Source: Flavobacterium sp. LC2016-23 (GTDB lineage Bacteria; Bacteroidota; Bacteroidia; Flavobacteriales; Flavobacteriaceae). Taken from it: a stretch of DNA of 64,000 nucleotides. The notes beneath the pieces were generated by a model. It had not been told where the DNA came from. It searched no databases and worked only from the letters and a program-made list of their open reading frames with translations. A program made the translations under genes and the position numbers. Position 1 is the stretch's first letter. Every line of letters begins with the position of its first letter. The stretch spans positions 62,001-126,000 of the forward strand of contig NZ_WKKE01000008.1 of NCBI RefSeq assembly GCF_009674775.1, written 5' to 3'. Positions 34,756-43,667 of this stretch are shown here, one piece after another.

Positions 34756-35739
34756 ATGAAAAGAATACTTATTACCGGAGCAGCAGGATTTTTGGGATCG
34801 CATTTGTGTGACCGCTTCATCAAAGAAGGCTATTATGTTATTGGGATGGATAATCTGATTACGGGAGATCTTAAAAATATTGAGCATTTATTCAAATTGG
34901 AAAATTTCGAATTTTACCACCACGATATTACCAAGTTTGTACATGTCCCTGGTGATTTAGATTATATTCTACATTTTGCTTCACCGGCAAGCCCTATTGA
35001 TTATCTGAAGATACCAATTCAGACTTTAAAGGTGGGATCATTAGGAACACACAACTTGTTAGGTTTGGCACGTGTTAAAAATGCCCGAATTCTGATTGCA
35101 TCTACCTCTGAAGTGTACGGAGATCCGTTGGTGCATCCTCAAACCGAGGAATATTACGGAAATGTAAATACAATCGGCCCACGTGGGGTTTATGACGAAG
35201 CAAAACGCTTTCAGGAATCGATCACGATGGCGTATCATACTTTTCACGGAGTAGAAACCAGGATTGTTCGTATTTTTAATACCTACGGCCCAAGAATGCG
35301 ATTAAACGACGGCCGTGTTATTCCGGCATTTATCGGCCAGGCATTGCGTGGTGAAGATTTGACCATTTTTGGTGACGGAATGCAGACACGTTCCTTTTGT
35401 TATGTCGATGATCAGGTAGAAGGTATTTTCAGATTGTTGCATTCCGACTATGTGTATCCGGTAAATATTGGAAACCCGGACGAAATCACCATTAAAGATT
35501 TTGCGGAAGAAATCATAAAACTCACCGGAACAAACCAGAAAGTAGTCTATCATCCCTTACCGGTAAACGATCCTTTACAGCGTCAGCCGGACACCACAAA
35601 AGCAAAAGAATTATTAGGCTGGGAAGCAAAAGTAAATCGTGCCGAAGGAATGAAAATCACGTACGATTATTTCAGATCACTTTCAAAAGAAGAACTTTCA
35701 AAAGAAGAACACAAAGATTTTTCAAGTTATATAAAATAA
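34756..35739 (+). CDS. uxs: UDP-glucuronate decarboxylase (UDP-xylose synthase type)
   Basis: 327 residues of the extended SDR family. NAD-binding [10 protein letters not shown] (8-17), the catalytic SDR pair in [11 protein letters not shown] (Y-x3-K, about 144-148), [10 protein letters not shown] (about 116-125), and the UXS-typical [20 protein letters not shown]. The enzyme oxidises and decarboxylates UDP-glucuronate to UDP-xylose with bound NAD+, giving a sugar donor for the glycosyltransferases nearby. UDP-4-keto-pentose formation or a dTDP-glucose dehydratase would be the alternatives; the sequence pattern favours UXS. Own promoter and terminator. Confidence 0.9.
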   Translation: MKRILITGAAGFLGSHLCDRFIKEGYYVIGMDNLITGDLKNIEHLFKLENFEFYHHDITKFVHVPGDLDYILHFASPASPIDYLKIPIQTLKVGSLGTHNLLGLARVKNARILIASTSEVYGDPLVHPQTEEYYGNVNTIGPRGVYDEAKRFQESITMAYHTFHGVETRIVRIFNTYGPRMRLNDGRVIPAFIGQALRGEDLTIFGDGMQTRSFCYVDDQVEGIFRLLHSDYVYPVNIGNPDEITIKDFAEEIIKLTGTNQKVVYHPLPVNDPLQRQPDTTKAKELLGWEAKVNRAEGMKITYDYFRSLSKEELSKEEHKDFSSYIK

Positions 35740-35750
35740 TAACCTTCCTA

Positions 35751-35790
35751 CAGCTCGGATTTCGCAATAGAATCCGGGCTGATTATTTTT
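35751..35790 (+). terminator. Terminator of the UDP-glucuronate decarboxylase gene
   Basis: An 11-bp stem CAGCTCGGATT / AATCCGGGCTG (one G-U) with a 9-nt loop, then ATTATTTTT. Confidence 0.82.
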
Positions 35791-35826
35791 AAGTTAAAGC
35801 AGAAATTTTCAAAGCAATTTTCCCAA

Positions 35827-36594
35827 ATGAACGAATTAGTTTCAATTATCATCCCAACCTATAATACGGAAAAGTTCATCGAATCGACTTTACAATCGGT
35901 TCAGGAACAAACCTATAAAAACTGGGAAATGATTCTGGTAGATGATGCTTCAACAGATCAGACCGTTGCAATAATTGAGAGATATGCCAGAGAAGACGAG
36001 AGAATAAAACTGTTTAAATTATCGAAAAATTCAGGAAATGGTTTTGCCAGAAACGTAGCTTTAGAAAAAGCAACAGGAAAATACATTGCCTATCTCGATG
36101 CCGACGATCTGTGGTTTCCTGAAAAACTGGAAAAACAATTACAGTTTCTAAAAGCAAATAATTTACCGTTTACGTTTAGTTTTTATGACTGCATTGATGA
36201 GGAAGGGAACAACCTAAACAGAAGCGTAGAAGCACCATTGAATCTGACGTACAAACAACTGTTTTTTTGTAATTACGTAGGGAATCTAACCGCAATTTAC
36301 GATGCCAAATATTTCGGTAAAATTATTTTACCTGCATCTCAAAAAAGACAGGACTGGCGATTGTGGCTTACGATTTTAAAAGAAATTAAAACAACTAAAC
36401 CCGTTCCCGAGCCTCTAGCCTTTTACCGAATCAGAAAAGATTCCATTTCGTCTTCAAAATTCAAATTAATCAAACATAACTTTGGCGTTTATCGGGATTT
36501 CCATGGTTATAATTTTGTATCTGCTGTTTTGCTGATGATTCGTTTTTTAATCACGCAGTTGTTTATAAAACCCAGATATATAAAAAAGATTTAA
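35827..36594 (+). CDS. Family 2 glycosyltransferase
   Basis: 255 residues. GT-A motifs are VSIIIPTYNTEKFIESTLQS, ILVDDASTDQT, and AYLDADDLWFPEK (about 89-101) with the D-A-D metal site. The QKRQDWRLWLTILK segment is the usual downstream acid-containing helix. It ends 2 bp before the convergent ORF6N gene. Probably adds a residue to the same or a related glycan as the main operon. Confidence 0.9.
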   Translation: MNELVSIIIPTYNTEKFIESTLQSVQEQTYKNWEMILVDDASTDQTVAIIERYAREDERIKLFKLSKNSGNGFARNVALEKATGKYIAYLDADDLWFPEKLEKQLQFLKANNLPFTFSFYDCIDEEGNNLNRSVEAPLNLTYKQLFFCNYVGNLTAIYDAKYFGKIILPASQKRQDWRLWLTILKEIKTTKPVPEPLAFYRIRKDSISSSKFKLIKHNFGVYRDFHGYNFVSAVLLMIRFLITQLFIKPRYIKKI

Positions 36595-36596
36595 AT

Positions 36597-37127
36597 CTAT
36601 TTCTTATATCCGATTTTGACTCTTTTACTTTCGTTTTCCTTTTTATCGGTCAGCTCATCTAAATAAGAAAAAACCAATTCAATATTTTTATCATGATTTT
36701 CCAGTTTCTTTTGAATCTGGAGAATGTCAACTTTGATTTCCGTCGTATCCAAAAGCATTTGTCTCACTTTCGTGAAAATCCGCATAATCTGAATATTCGT
36801 CTGAATGGCTTTGTCGCTTTTCAAAACACTAGAAAGCATTAAAATTCCATGTTCCGTAAATGCAAAAGGAAGATATTTTAAGTTTGATCCCCTTCCATTC
36901 TTCAAGGTCGCAATTTGCGACCTTGAAGAATTATATTCATTTTCAGTGAGTTGAAACATGAAATCTGAGGGAAATCGTAGTAAATTTCTTTTGACTTGCT
37001 CGTTTAATCTTTTAGTTTCAACCCCATATAGCATTGCCAGATCACTATCAAGCATTACTTTTTGATTGCGGATAAAGTATATTTTATCAGATATATTTTC
37101 TTCGGTAAGTAAAATTTGATCGTCCAT
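36597..37127 (-). CDS. ORF6N-domain protein
   Basis: 176 residues. The N-terminal ORF6N (KilA-N-like) DNA-binding domain is clear: KIYFIRNQKVMLDSDLAMLY, GVETKRLNEQVKRNLLRFPS, DFMFQLTENE, then LPFAFTEHGILMLSSVL. The C-terminal half is a helix-rich coiled-coil-like region (about 115-170). Such proteins are common on phage and mobile DNA and in Bacteroidota chromosomes, where their targets are unknown. The ATG at 37127 was chosen because a promoter box at 37146-37153 overlaps the longer alternative. It may mark past insertion next to the glycan locus (inference). Confidence 0.88.
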   Translation of the reverse strand: MDDQILLTEENISDKIYFIRNQKVMLDSDLAMLYGVETKRLNEQVKRNLLRFPSDFMFQLTENEYNSSRSQIATLKNGRGSNLKYLPFAFTEHGILMLSSVLKSDKAIQTNIQIMRIFTKVRQMLLDTTEIKVDILQIQKKLENHDKNIELVFSYLDELTDKKENESKRVKIGYKK

Positions 37128-37145
37128 AAGTTTTAAATAAAAAAA

Positions 37146-37153
37146 CAAATGTA
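37146..37153 (-). promoter_or_regulatory. Putative ORF6N promoter, TACATTTG
   Basis: Minus-strand TACATTTG matches TAnnTTTG, 18 bp before the ATG at 37127, and rules against an upstream start at 37148. Confidence 0.6.
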
Positions 37154-37167
37154 AGATTTTATTTATA

Positions 37168-38496
37168 TTATAAATAAGATTTAAATTGCTTTAACTTTCC
37201 CCGATTGCTTCTTTCTAAAACCATTTTTCTGGTAAAAGTAAAGTTTAAATCAGGTTCAAGATACAAGGAAATTGCTTCGTTTATTTTTTGAATTTGATTT
37301 GAATCTAATTCTTTTGTACTCACATATTCAATTTCAAATGTATCTGATTTGGTTTGTTTGATGATAAATTCTTTTACATTTCCATCATCTTCAATAATGC
37401 TTTTGGTAACGTAATAAAAAGTCAGTCCGGGTGATTTTTTTCCGCTTGGTAAAAGGGCAATATCATTGGTTCTTCCGGTAAGTTTTTTCAGAATTGGTTT
37501 CTGAAGCGTACTTTTTTCATCTAAAATTCCAATGTCGCCAATGTCATACCTGATAAAAGGATTTGCTTTGTTGAATAAAGAAGTAATCACAATCCGGCCT
37601 TCTTTTCCGTACGGCAGCACCCGATCGTTTTCATCTAAAATTTCAACAAAAAGGGTTTCTGAATTGACCTGCCATTCGCCTTCAGGGTTTTCGAAAGCAA
37701 TTAAATCCAGCTCCGAAGCACCGTATTCATTGATAATCGGAATTCCGAATTGTTTTTCCAGGAGTTTTTTATCCGATGCAAAAAGCATTTCCGAAGTAAC
37801 AAAACAAGCTTTCAGGCTCGGACAAATTTCTTTCAGAACCACATTTTTTTGTTCTAAAAACTTAGCAAATAAAACGATCGAACTCGTATATCCGTTGAGG
37901 TAATCAAATTTTTTTGTTTTGAATTTCTGCAGAAACTTTTCCAGAACTTCGTCTGATAAATCAAAAACCGGGAATCGAAAACGGCGACTCAAAAAATCCT
38001 TAAAACGCTCTTTTTGATAGCCAACAAAATCCATTGGAATACCATAAAATCGTGCCTGATACGAATGGTTGAAATCAATTCCAAACCAACCAAAGCGCAT
38101 AATATTGGAAGCCCAGGTTAAGGCGTGGGAATATTTATCCTTCGCAAAAACAAAAGGAGTTCCGCTTGATCCGGAAGTTTTGTTGATGTAGACATTTTTT
38201 GGGGTATATCCTTTTGAAAGTCTTTCCTGCAATGGCTTTTGAAGGTTTTGTTTGTTTAAAACAGGCAGGTCTTCCCATTGCGGAACAATTTTAGTTCCCG
38301 TTAATTCGTTATAAAAGGGATTGTTGTGCAAATGAAAATGAACAATTTCGTGCTTTTGTCTTTCAAGAAATTCTAAAAAATCTTTCTCCGAAAGACGCGT
38401 AATGGCATCCAGATCGGCTTTTGCTTTCTGTATTGGAAAACCATTTAGTTGAAGCGAAATGTCGAAAAGAGAAATCATTTGAGGGATAATTTTCAT
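37168..38496 (-). CDS. CapK/PaaK-like adenylate-forming enzyme
   Basis: 442 residues related to phenylacetate-CoA ligase and the CapK proteins of polysaccharide loci. The phosphate loop is INKTSGSSGTPFVF (about 105-118). The adenylate-binding motif is NEYGASELD (about 235), followed by IRYDIGDIG (about 318) and the hinge KKLTGRTNDIALLPSG. CapK members in capsule clusters may activate acyl or amino acid groups for glycan decoration; the substrate here is unknown. Start uncertain: TTG at 38499, ATG at 38496 or ATG at 38478. A TAnnTTTG box (TATTTTTG, minus, 38497-38504) overlaps the first two, which would favour 38478 if it is a real promoter. Confidence 0.8.
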   Translation of the reverse strand: MKIIPQMISLFDISLQLNGFPIQKAKADLDAITRLSEKDFLEFLERQKHEIVHFHLHNNPFYNELTGTKIVPQWEDLPVLNKQNLQKPLQERLSKGYTPKNVYINKTSGSSGTPFVFAKDKYSHALTWASNIMRFGWFGIDFNHSYQARFYGIPMDFVGYQKERFKDFLSRRFRFPVFDLSDEVLEKFLQKFKTKKFDYLNGYTSSIVLFAKFLEQKNVVLKEICPSLKACFVTSEMLFASDKKLLEKQFGIPIINEYGASELDLIAFENPEGEWQVNSETLFVEILDENDRVLPYGKEGRIVITSLFNKANPFIRYDIGDIGILDEKSTLQKPILKKLTGRTNDIALLPSGKKSPGLTFYYVTKSIIEDDGNVKEFIIKQTKSDTFEIEYVSTKELDSNQIQKINEAISLYLEPDLNFTFTRKMVLERSNRGKLKQFKSYL

Positions 38497-38578
38497 CAAA
38501 AATAATATTCTACAATTACTATCGGTGCAGAATCGAGAACTTTTTAAGATTTAATTATTTTTTACGTACAAAAGCAAT

Positions 38579-38586
38579 TATTTTTG
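38579..38586 (+). promoter_or_regulatory. Putative purD promoter, TATTTTTG
   Basis: TATTTTTG matches TAnnTTTG, 24 bp before the purD ATG. Confidence 0.6.
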
Positions 38587-38610
38587 CACCACAACTAAAT
38601 ACAACAACAC

Positions 38611-39885
38611 ATGACAATTTTATTATTGGGATCAGGCGGAAGAGAGCATGCATTTGCATGGAAAATGATTCAGAGTCCGCTTTGCGAAAAACTTTTTGTT
38701 GCACCAGGAAATGCAGGAACTGCCGGTATTGCTACCAATGTTGCAATGTCTCCAACCGATTTTGATGCGATAAAAGCATTTGTATTAAAAGAAAATGTAA
38801 AAATGGTTGTCGTAGGACCCGAAGATCCATTGGTAAAAGGTATTTACGATTATTTTAAAAACGACGAAAGTTTAAAACATATTCCTGTTATTGGACCGTC
38901 TAAATTAGGGGCACAATTAGAAGGAAGCAAAGAATTCGCAAAAGAATTCCTGATGAAACATAACATTCCAACTGCTGCTTATGACAGTTTTACTGCTGAA
39001 ACAGTTGAAAAAGGATGTGACTTTTTAGAAACGCTGCAGCCTCCGTATGTTTTAAAAGCAGATGGTTTGGCGGCCGGAAAAGGAGTACTGATTATTCAGG
39101 ACCTTGAAGAAGCCAAAACAGAATTACGAAATATGCTGGTACACCAAAAGTTTGGTGCAGCGAGTTCAAAAGTAGTAATCGAAGAGTTTCTGGATGGAAT
39201 CGAATTAAGCTGTTTCGTGCTGACGGATGGGAAAAGCTATAAGATTTTGCCAACCGCCAAAGATTACAAAAGAATAGGAGAAGGTGACACAGGGTTGAAT
39301 ACAGGCGGAATGGGAGCTGTTTCCCCGGTTCCTTATGTTGACGCTGTTTTAATGGAAAAAATCGAAACACGCATCGTAAAACCAACAATCGAAGGTTTTC
39401 AGAAAGACGGCATCGAATATAAAGGATTTGTATTTATTGGTCTGATTAATGTAAAAAATGAGCCAATCGTTATTGAATACAATGTAAGAATGGGTGATCC
39501 GGAAACCGAAGTGGTAGTGCCGAGGTTAAAATCTGATTTGGTAGAATTGTTTTTGGCCGTTGCAGATCAGAAATTAGATACTTTCGAATTAGAAGTTGAT
39601 CCAAGAAGTGCGACCACAATTATGGTGGTTTCAGGTGGCTATCCGGAAGATTTCGAAAAAGGAAAAGTAATTTCAGGGTTAGAAAACATTACAGATTCTA
39701 TTGTTTTCCACGCAGGTACAAAATTAGAAGACGGAAATGTTTTAAGTAACGGAGGCCGTGTATTAACCATAACATCGTATGGAGACGACTTTCAACAAGC
39801 CATAAAAAAATCTTACCAAAATATAGATAAACTAAATTTTGATAAGATGTATTTTAGAAAAGATATTGGCTTCGACTTACTTTAA
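38611..39885 (+). CDS. purD: Phosphoribosylamine--glycine ligase
   Basis: 424 residues, the usual length for GAR synthetase, which joins glycine to phosphoribosylamine in purine synthesis with ATP. It begins MTILLLGSGGREHAFAWKM (family signature GxGGREHA). The ATP-grasp domain is seen in GSKEFAKEFLMKHNIPTA, VLKADGLAAGKGVLI and the NVRMGDPETEVVVPRLKSDL metal-binding loop (near residues 291-310). Own promoter. Its last 9 bp overlap the convergent DUF6341 gene. Confidence 0.97.
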   Translation: MTILLLGSGGREHAFAWKMIQSPLCEKLFVAPGNAGTAGIATNVAMSPTDFDAIKAFVLKENVKMVVVGPEDPLVKGIYDYFKNDESLKHIPVIGPSKLGAQLEGSKEFAKEFLMKHNIPTAAYDSFTAETVEKGCDFLETLQPPYVLKADGLAAGKGVLIIQDLEEAKTELRNMLVHQKFGAASSKVVIEEFLDGIELSCFVLTDGKSYKILPTAKDYKRIGEGDTGLNTGGMGAVSPVPYVDAVLMEKIETRIVKPTIEGFQKDGIEYKGFVFIGLINVKNEPIVIEYNVRMGDPETEVVVPRLKSDLVELFLAVADQKLDTFELEVDPRSATTIMVVSGGYPEDFEKGKVISGLENITDSIVFHAGTKLEDGNVLSNGGRVLTITSYGDDFQQAIKKSYQNIDKLNFDKMYFRKDIGFDLL

Positions 39886-40107
39886 AAAAGAGTGAGCCGT
39901 AGTATCTTGGTTTTCTGTTCCTGCAGCATCAAAAATGCGTAATTGCTTAATCCAATATACGATTGCTGCAGAACAAATAATCATGAAAATCCAGTTAATT
40001 GTGTTTGCACCAAACCAGGTAACCGGTTCTAAACGACGTAAAAAGTCAAGTGGAGCAAATAAAATGTTAACGAATAAGTATTGTATTCCTTCAAAAAAAG
40101 CTGTCAT
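39877..40107 (-). CDS. DUF6341-like small membrane protein
   Basis: 76 residues with a central membrane segment (about 38-55, INWIFMIICSAAIVYWIKQL) and a shorter hydrophobic N-terminus (GIQYLFVNILFAPLDFLRRL). It resembles the Flavobacteriia family that I recall as DUF6341, which occurs between purD and a DUF6427 gene. The function is unknown. The tail-to-tail overlap with purD by 9 bp is compatible with real genes on both strands. Confidence 0.7.
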   Translation of the reverse strand: MTAFFEGIQYLFVNILFAPLDFLRRLEPVTWFGANTINWIFMIICSAAIVYWIKQLRIFDAAGTENQDTTAHSFLK

Positions 40108-40247
40108 AATTTATAAAATTATATGTTATTTATTGTTTTGTAACGCCTTGAAGACAAAATCCATTTAATAGAATCTTTTTTCAACTTGTTGGTTTTACTT
40201 TTTAAACAAGTATTATATTTACAATCACAAAAGTATAAAATATCCTT

Positions 40248-41177
40248 ATGATAACAAGTGTTTTTAGAAAATCTACACCATTAAATTATTCCCTGGTCGT
40301 AATTTTAATACTGGTTTTCTTTTTTCTCTTTCAAATTCAGGAACCATCATGGATGAGTTCTTCATTTTTGGCGTTTCAGAAAATGAGTCTTTTGTGTTTT
40401 GTTTTCGCTTCTTTTTTCCTGATTAATTTCATTGTAAAAAAGAACGGGCTCAGTAAAGACAATGGTTATTCGATCTTTTTCTACTTATTGTTTTTATTGT
40501 TTTTCCCTACCATATTCAATGATCCGAATGTAATATATGCGAACTTTTTTCTTTTACTGGCCCTTAGAAGACTGATTTCTTTACAGTCTCTGAAAGCCTC
40601 AAAAGAAAAAATATTCGACGCTTCTTTTTGGATTTTAGTAGCTTCTTTATTTCAATTTTGGTGTATTCTTTTCCTGATATTGGTTTTTATATCCATTATT
40701 TTTCACGTTTCCCGTGATTACAGGAACTGGGTATTACCGTTTATCGCTCTTTTGGCTGTTGCTGTGATTTTTTTACTGATATCCTTAATTTTCCATATTG
40801 ATGCCATTGAATTTTTTGAAAAACGTGCAGTAGTGGATTTTAGGCTGGATTATTTTAAGAACAATTACGAAAACGGGGCCCTTTCCATATACACGGCAGT
40901 AGCTTTGTTTTTCGTGTTTTCAATCTTAAGCACCTTTTCAAACAGGCCGCAAATTGTACATTCATCCTACAAAAAAATCATTGCCTGTTTTTTTATAGCG
41001 GTTATTGTTTTTATAGTTTCCCCTAATAAAAGCAATGATTTATTGTTGTTTAGTATTGCACCATTAACCATGATGGCATCAAGTCATGTTGAATATATGC
41101 AGCAAAAACTAAACAACGAAATTGTATTTTATGTACTCATTGCATGTAGTTTGTTTACCTTTTTTTCACAGCTATAA
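40248..41177 (+). CDS. DUF6427-like polytopic membrane protein
   Basis: 309 residues with about nine to ten hydrophobic segments and few polar stretches; no catalytic motif seen. From memory it matches the DUF6427 family of Flavobacteriia, which sits between purD and upp in many genomes. No function is known. It overlaps the 3' end of convergent upp by 6 bp. Confidence 0.75.
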   Translation: MITSVFRKSTPLNYSLVVILILVFFFLFQIQEPSWMSSSFLAFQKMSLLCFVFASFFLINFIVKKNGLSKDNGYSIFFYLLFLLFFPTIFNDPNVIYANFFLLLALRRLISLQSLKASKEKIFDASFWILVASLFQFWCILFLILVFISIIFHVSRDYRNWVLPFIALLAVAVIFLLISLIFHIDAIEFFEKRAVVDFRLDYFKNNYENGALSIYTAVALFFVFSILSTFSNRPQIVHSSYKKIIACFFIAVIVFIVSPNKSNDLLLFSIAPLTMMASSHVEYMQQKLNNEIVFYVLIACSLFTFFSQL

Positions 41178-41825
41178 TTTACTTCCGTAAGCAAGATCGC
41201 CTGCATCTCCAAGTCCGGGAACTATATAATTTTTTTCATTAAGCTTTTCGTCTAAAGAAGCAACCCATAAATGACAATTTTCGGGAAGGTTCTTCTCGAG
41301 GTACGCAACTCCTTCCGGTGCCGCAATAACGACCACAATGTGAATTTCATTTGGCGTTGCATTCTCAATCAGTTTTTCGTGAACAGCAACAATAGACTGA
41401 CCCGTTGCCAGCATGGGATCCAGAAGTAAAACCGTTTTATTGTTCAGGTTCGAAAGCGCCTGATATTCCACTAAAATTTCAAAAGCGTCATCATTATTCG
41501 GATGATGCCTGCAGGCCGAAACAAAGCTGTTTTCAGCATGATCAAAATAATTTAAAAACCCATTGTGCAGCGGTAAGCCAGCGCGCAGAATAGAACATAA
41601 AACCAAATCTTCACTTATTTCGGTTGTTTTCTTGATACCCAGCGGCGTCTGAATGGCAACATCTTTATATGACAAAGTTTTGCTCAGTTCATACGCCATT
41701 ATTTCGCCGATCCGCTCTATATTTTTTCGGAAACGCATACTGTCGTTCTGAACATTTATATTTCGAATCTGACCTAAAAAATGGTTCAGCACACTGTTGT
41801 CTTCAGAGATATAATGAATTTTCAT
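41172..41825 (-). CDS. upp: Uracil phosphoribosyltransferase
   Basis: 217 residues. Converts uracil plus PRPP to UMP in pyrimidine salvage. The PRPP-binding loop is TVLLLDPMLATGQSIVAV (about 129-146), and the uracil-binding C-terminus is YIVPGLGDAGDLAYGS (about 200-215), both diagnostic. The N-terminal part is slightly divergent from E. coli Upp, as in other Bacteroidota. Single gene. Confidence 0.95.
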   Translation of the reverse strand: MKIHYISEDNSVLNHFLGQIRNINVQNDSMRFRKNIERIGEIMAYELSKTLSYKDVAIQTPLGIKKTTEISEDLVLCSILRAGLPLHNGFLNYFDHAENSFVSACRHHPNNDDAFEILVEYQALSNLNNKTVLLLDPMLATGQSIVAVHEKLIENATPNEIHIVVVIAAPEGVAYLEKNLPENCHLWVASLDEKLNEKNYIVPGLGDAGDLAYGSKL

Positions 41826-41910
41826 ATTGAATTTTTACAATTGTTAGGGAGTAATCTTTATTAATAACGAAAAATTAAACGTTTTTTTCGCACTATAAAA
41901 GTATAAAAAG

Positions 41911-41918
41911 TATCTTTG
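41911..41918 (+). promoter_or_regulatory. Putative promoter of the DUF4254-GT9 operon, TATCTTTG
   Basis: TATCTTTG matches TAnnTTTG, 20 bp before the ATG at 41939. Confidence 0.6.
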
Positions 41919-41938
41919 TATCTCTAAAAAATAAAGAC

Positions 41939-42544
41939 ATGTTTTCAAAATTAGCATATTCGGTTTTCGAACAAAGCATCAAAGATTATCACCAGTTTGA
42001 TAATGTTGATCAACCTATAAACAATCCTTTTCCAAAAGATAAATTTGAACATTTATTGTATTTAAAAAACTGGATTGACACTGTTCAATGGCATTTTGAA
42101 GATATTATCCGTGATCCGCAGATTGATCCGGTAGCCGCTTTAACACTTAAAAGAAGAATTGATGCTTCTAATCAGGAACGTACCGATATGGTAGAATATA
42201 TTGACAGTTACTTTCTGCAAAAATACAGTGATGTAAAAGTAAAAGATGGTGCAAAAATCAATTCCGAGAGTCCGGCCTGGGCTTTTGACAGATTGTCTAT
42301 TCTGGCATTAAAAATTTATCATATGCACGAAGAAGCTACTCGTGCAGAGGCTTCACAAGAACATAGAGATAAATGTCAGGAAAAATTAAACATCCTTTTA
42401 GAGCAAAGAAGCGATTTGTCTACCGCAATTGATGACTTACTTGCCGACATTGAAAATGGAGATAAATTCATGAAAGTGTACAAACAAATGAAAATGTACA
42501 ATGACGATGAATTAAATCCTGTTTTATACCAAAACAAAAAATAG
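41939..42544 (+). CDS. DUF4254 protein
   Basis: 201 residues, soluble, almost wholly helical. The family features visible are NPFPKDKFEHLLYLKNWIDT, QWHFEDIIRDPQIDP and the NSESPAWAFDRLSILALKIY section, matching DUF4254. The family is linked to lipopolysaccharide or glycan genes by position; its role is unknown. It ends one base before the GT9 start, so the two are co-transcribed. Confidence 0.85.
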   Translation: MFSKLAYSVFEQSIKDYHQFDNVDQPINNPFPKDKFEHLLYLKNWIDTVQWHFEDIIRDPQIDPVAALTLKRRIDASNQERTDMVEYIDSYFLQKYSDVKVKDGAKINSESPAWAFDRLSILALKIYHMHEEATRAEASQEHRDKCQEKLNILLEQRSDLSTAIDDLLADIENGDKFMKVYKQMKMYNDDELNPVLYQNKK

Positions 42545-42545
42545 T

Positions 42546-43595
42546 TTGACAGCAAAATTGCCTAAGACGATTCAACATATATCCGTCATGAGACTTTCCG
42601 CAATGGGAGATGTCGCCATGACGGTTCCTGTTTTACGCGCTTTTGTAAAACAATATCCAACGGTAAAACTTACCGTAATTTCGCGTCCCTTTTTTAAACC
42701 TTTTTTTGAAGGAATACCAAATCTCGAATTTTTTGCTTTTGATGAAAAAGGGCGTCACAAAGGCTTTGCCGGACTTTTGAGATTATTTAAAGACATAAAA
42801 AAACTCAAAGTTGATGCTTTTGCGGATTTACACAATGTGCTGAGATCTAAGGTAGTGAGTTTGCTTTTCGCCTTAAACGGAAAAAAACGGGCCACAGTTG
42901 ATAAAGGCCGTGAAGGAAAAAAAGAATTAACGCGTCCGGAAAATAAAATTTTCAGACAATTGCCAACCATGTTCGAAAGACATGCAAGAGTGTTTGAAGA
43001 AATTGGTTTTCCTGTAAATCTATCCCAGCCTGAATTTCCAAAAAAGGCAGTTTTAAGTGCAGAAATAACGGATGTAGTTGGAGAAAACTATCAAAAACTA
43101 ATCGGAATTGCACCCTTTGCACAATATGATTCCAAAGTCTATCCTTTAGATTTAATGCAGGAAGTAATTGCAAAATTAGCCGAAAATAAAGATCAGACTA
43201 TTTTGCTTTTCGGAGGAGGGAAAAAAGAAATTGAAATTCTGGATTCGCTTTCGGAGCCTTTTAAAAATGTAATAAATGTGGCAGGGAAAATTAAATTCCA
43301 ACAGGAATTAAAATTGATCAGCAATCTCGATGTCATGCTTTCCATGGATTCCGGAAATGCGCACATTGCTGCAATGTTGGGTGTTAAAGTAATTACACTT
43401 TGGGGTGCCACGCATCCTTACGCCGGATTTTTACCCTTTAATCAAAGTCCTGAAAATGCTTTGGTTTCAGATAGAAGTGTGTATCCAAAACTACCAACCT
43501 CTGTTTATGGAAATAAAATAGTGGAAGGTTATGAAGAAGCAATGAGAACGATTTCTCCTAAGAAAATAGTAAAGAAGATTCAAAATTTACTTTAA
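42546..43595 (+). CDS. Family 9 glycosyltransferase (heptosyltransferase-like)
   Basis: 349 residues. GT-B fold of the ADP-heptose:LPS heptosyltransferase family: N-terminal ISVMRLSAMGDVAMTVPVLR (about 12-31), ADLHNVLRSKVVSLLFAL, then GIAPFAQYDSKVYPLD and the nucleotide-binding LLFGGGKKEIE. The C-terminal signature is MLSMDSGNAHIAAMLGVKVI, then LWGATHPYAG. It probably builds the LPS or LOS core. A TTG start at 42546 is used because the first beta-strand needs residues before the first ATG (Met15); the DUF4254 gene stops one base earlier. Confidence 0.9.
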   Translation: MTAKLPKTIQHISVMRLSAMGDVAMTVPVLRAFVKQYPTVKLTVISRPFFKPFFEGIPNLEFFAFDEKGRHKGFAGLLRLFKDIKKLKVDAFADLHNVLRSKVVSLLFALNGKKRATVDKGREGKKELTRPENKIFRQLPTMFERHARVFEEIGFPVNLSQPEFPKKAVLSAEITDVVGENYQKLIGIAPFAQYDSKVYPLDLMQEVIAKLAENKDQTILLFGGGKKEIEILDSLSEPFKNVINVAGKIKFQQELKLISNLDVMLSMDSGNAHIAAMLGVKVITLWGATHPYAGFLPFNQSPENALVSDRSVYPKLPTSVYGNKIVEGYEEAMRTISPKKIVKKIQNLL

Positions 43596-43603
43596 ATTCC
43601 AAT

Positions 43604-43648
43604 AAAAAAAATCCAAATCCCAATCTAAGTTGGAATTTGGATTTTTTT
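43604..43648. terminator. Bidirectional terminator after the GT9 gene
   Basis: A 19-bp stem with one mismatch, AAAAAAATCCAAATCCCAA / TTGGAATTTGGATTTTTTT, between convergent genes. Confidence 0.85.
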
Positions 43649-43667
43649 TATTTTGGAATTTCAACAA

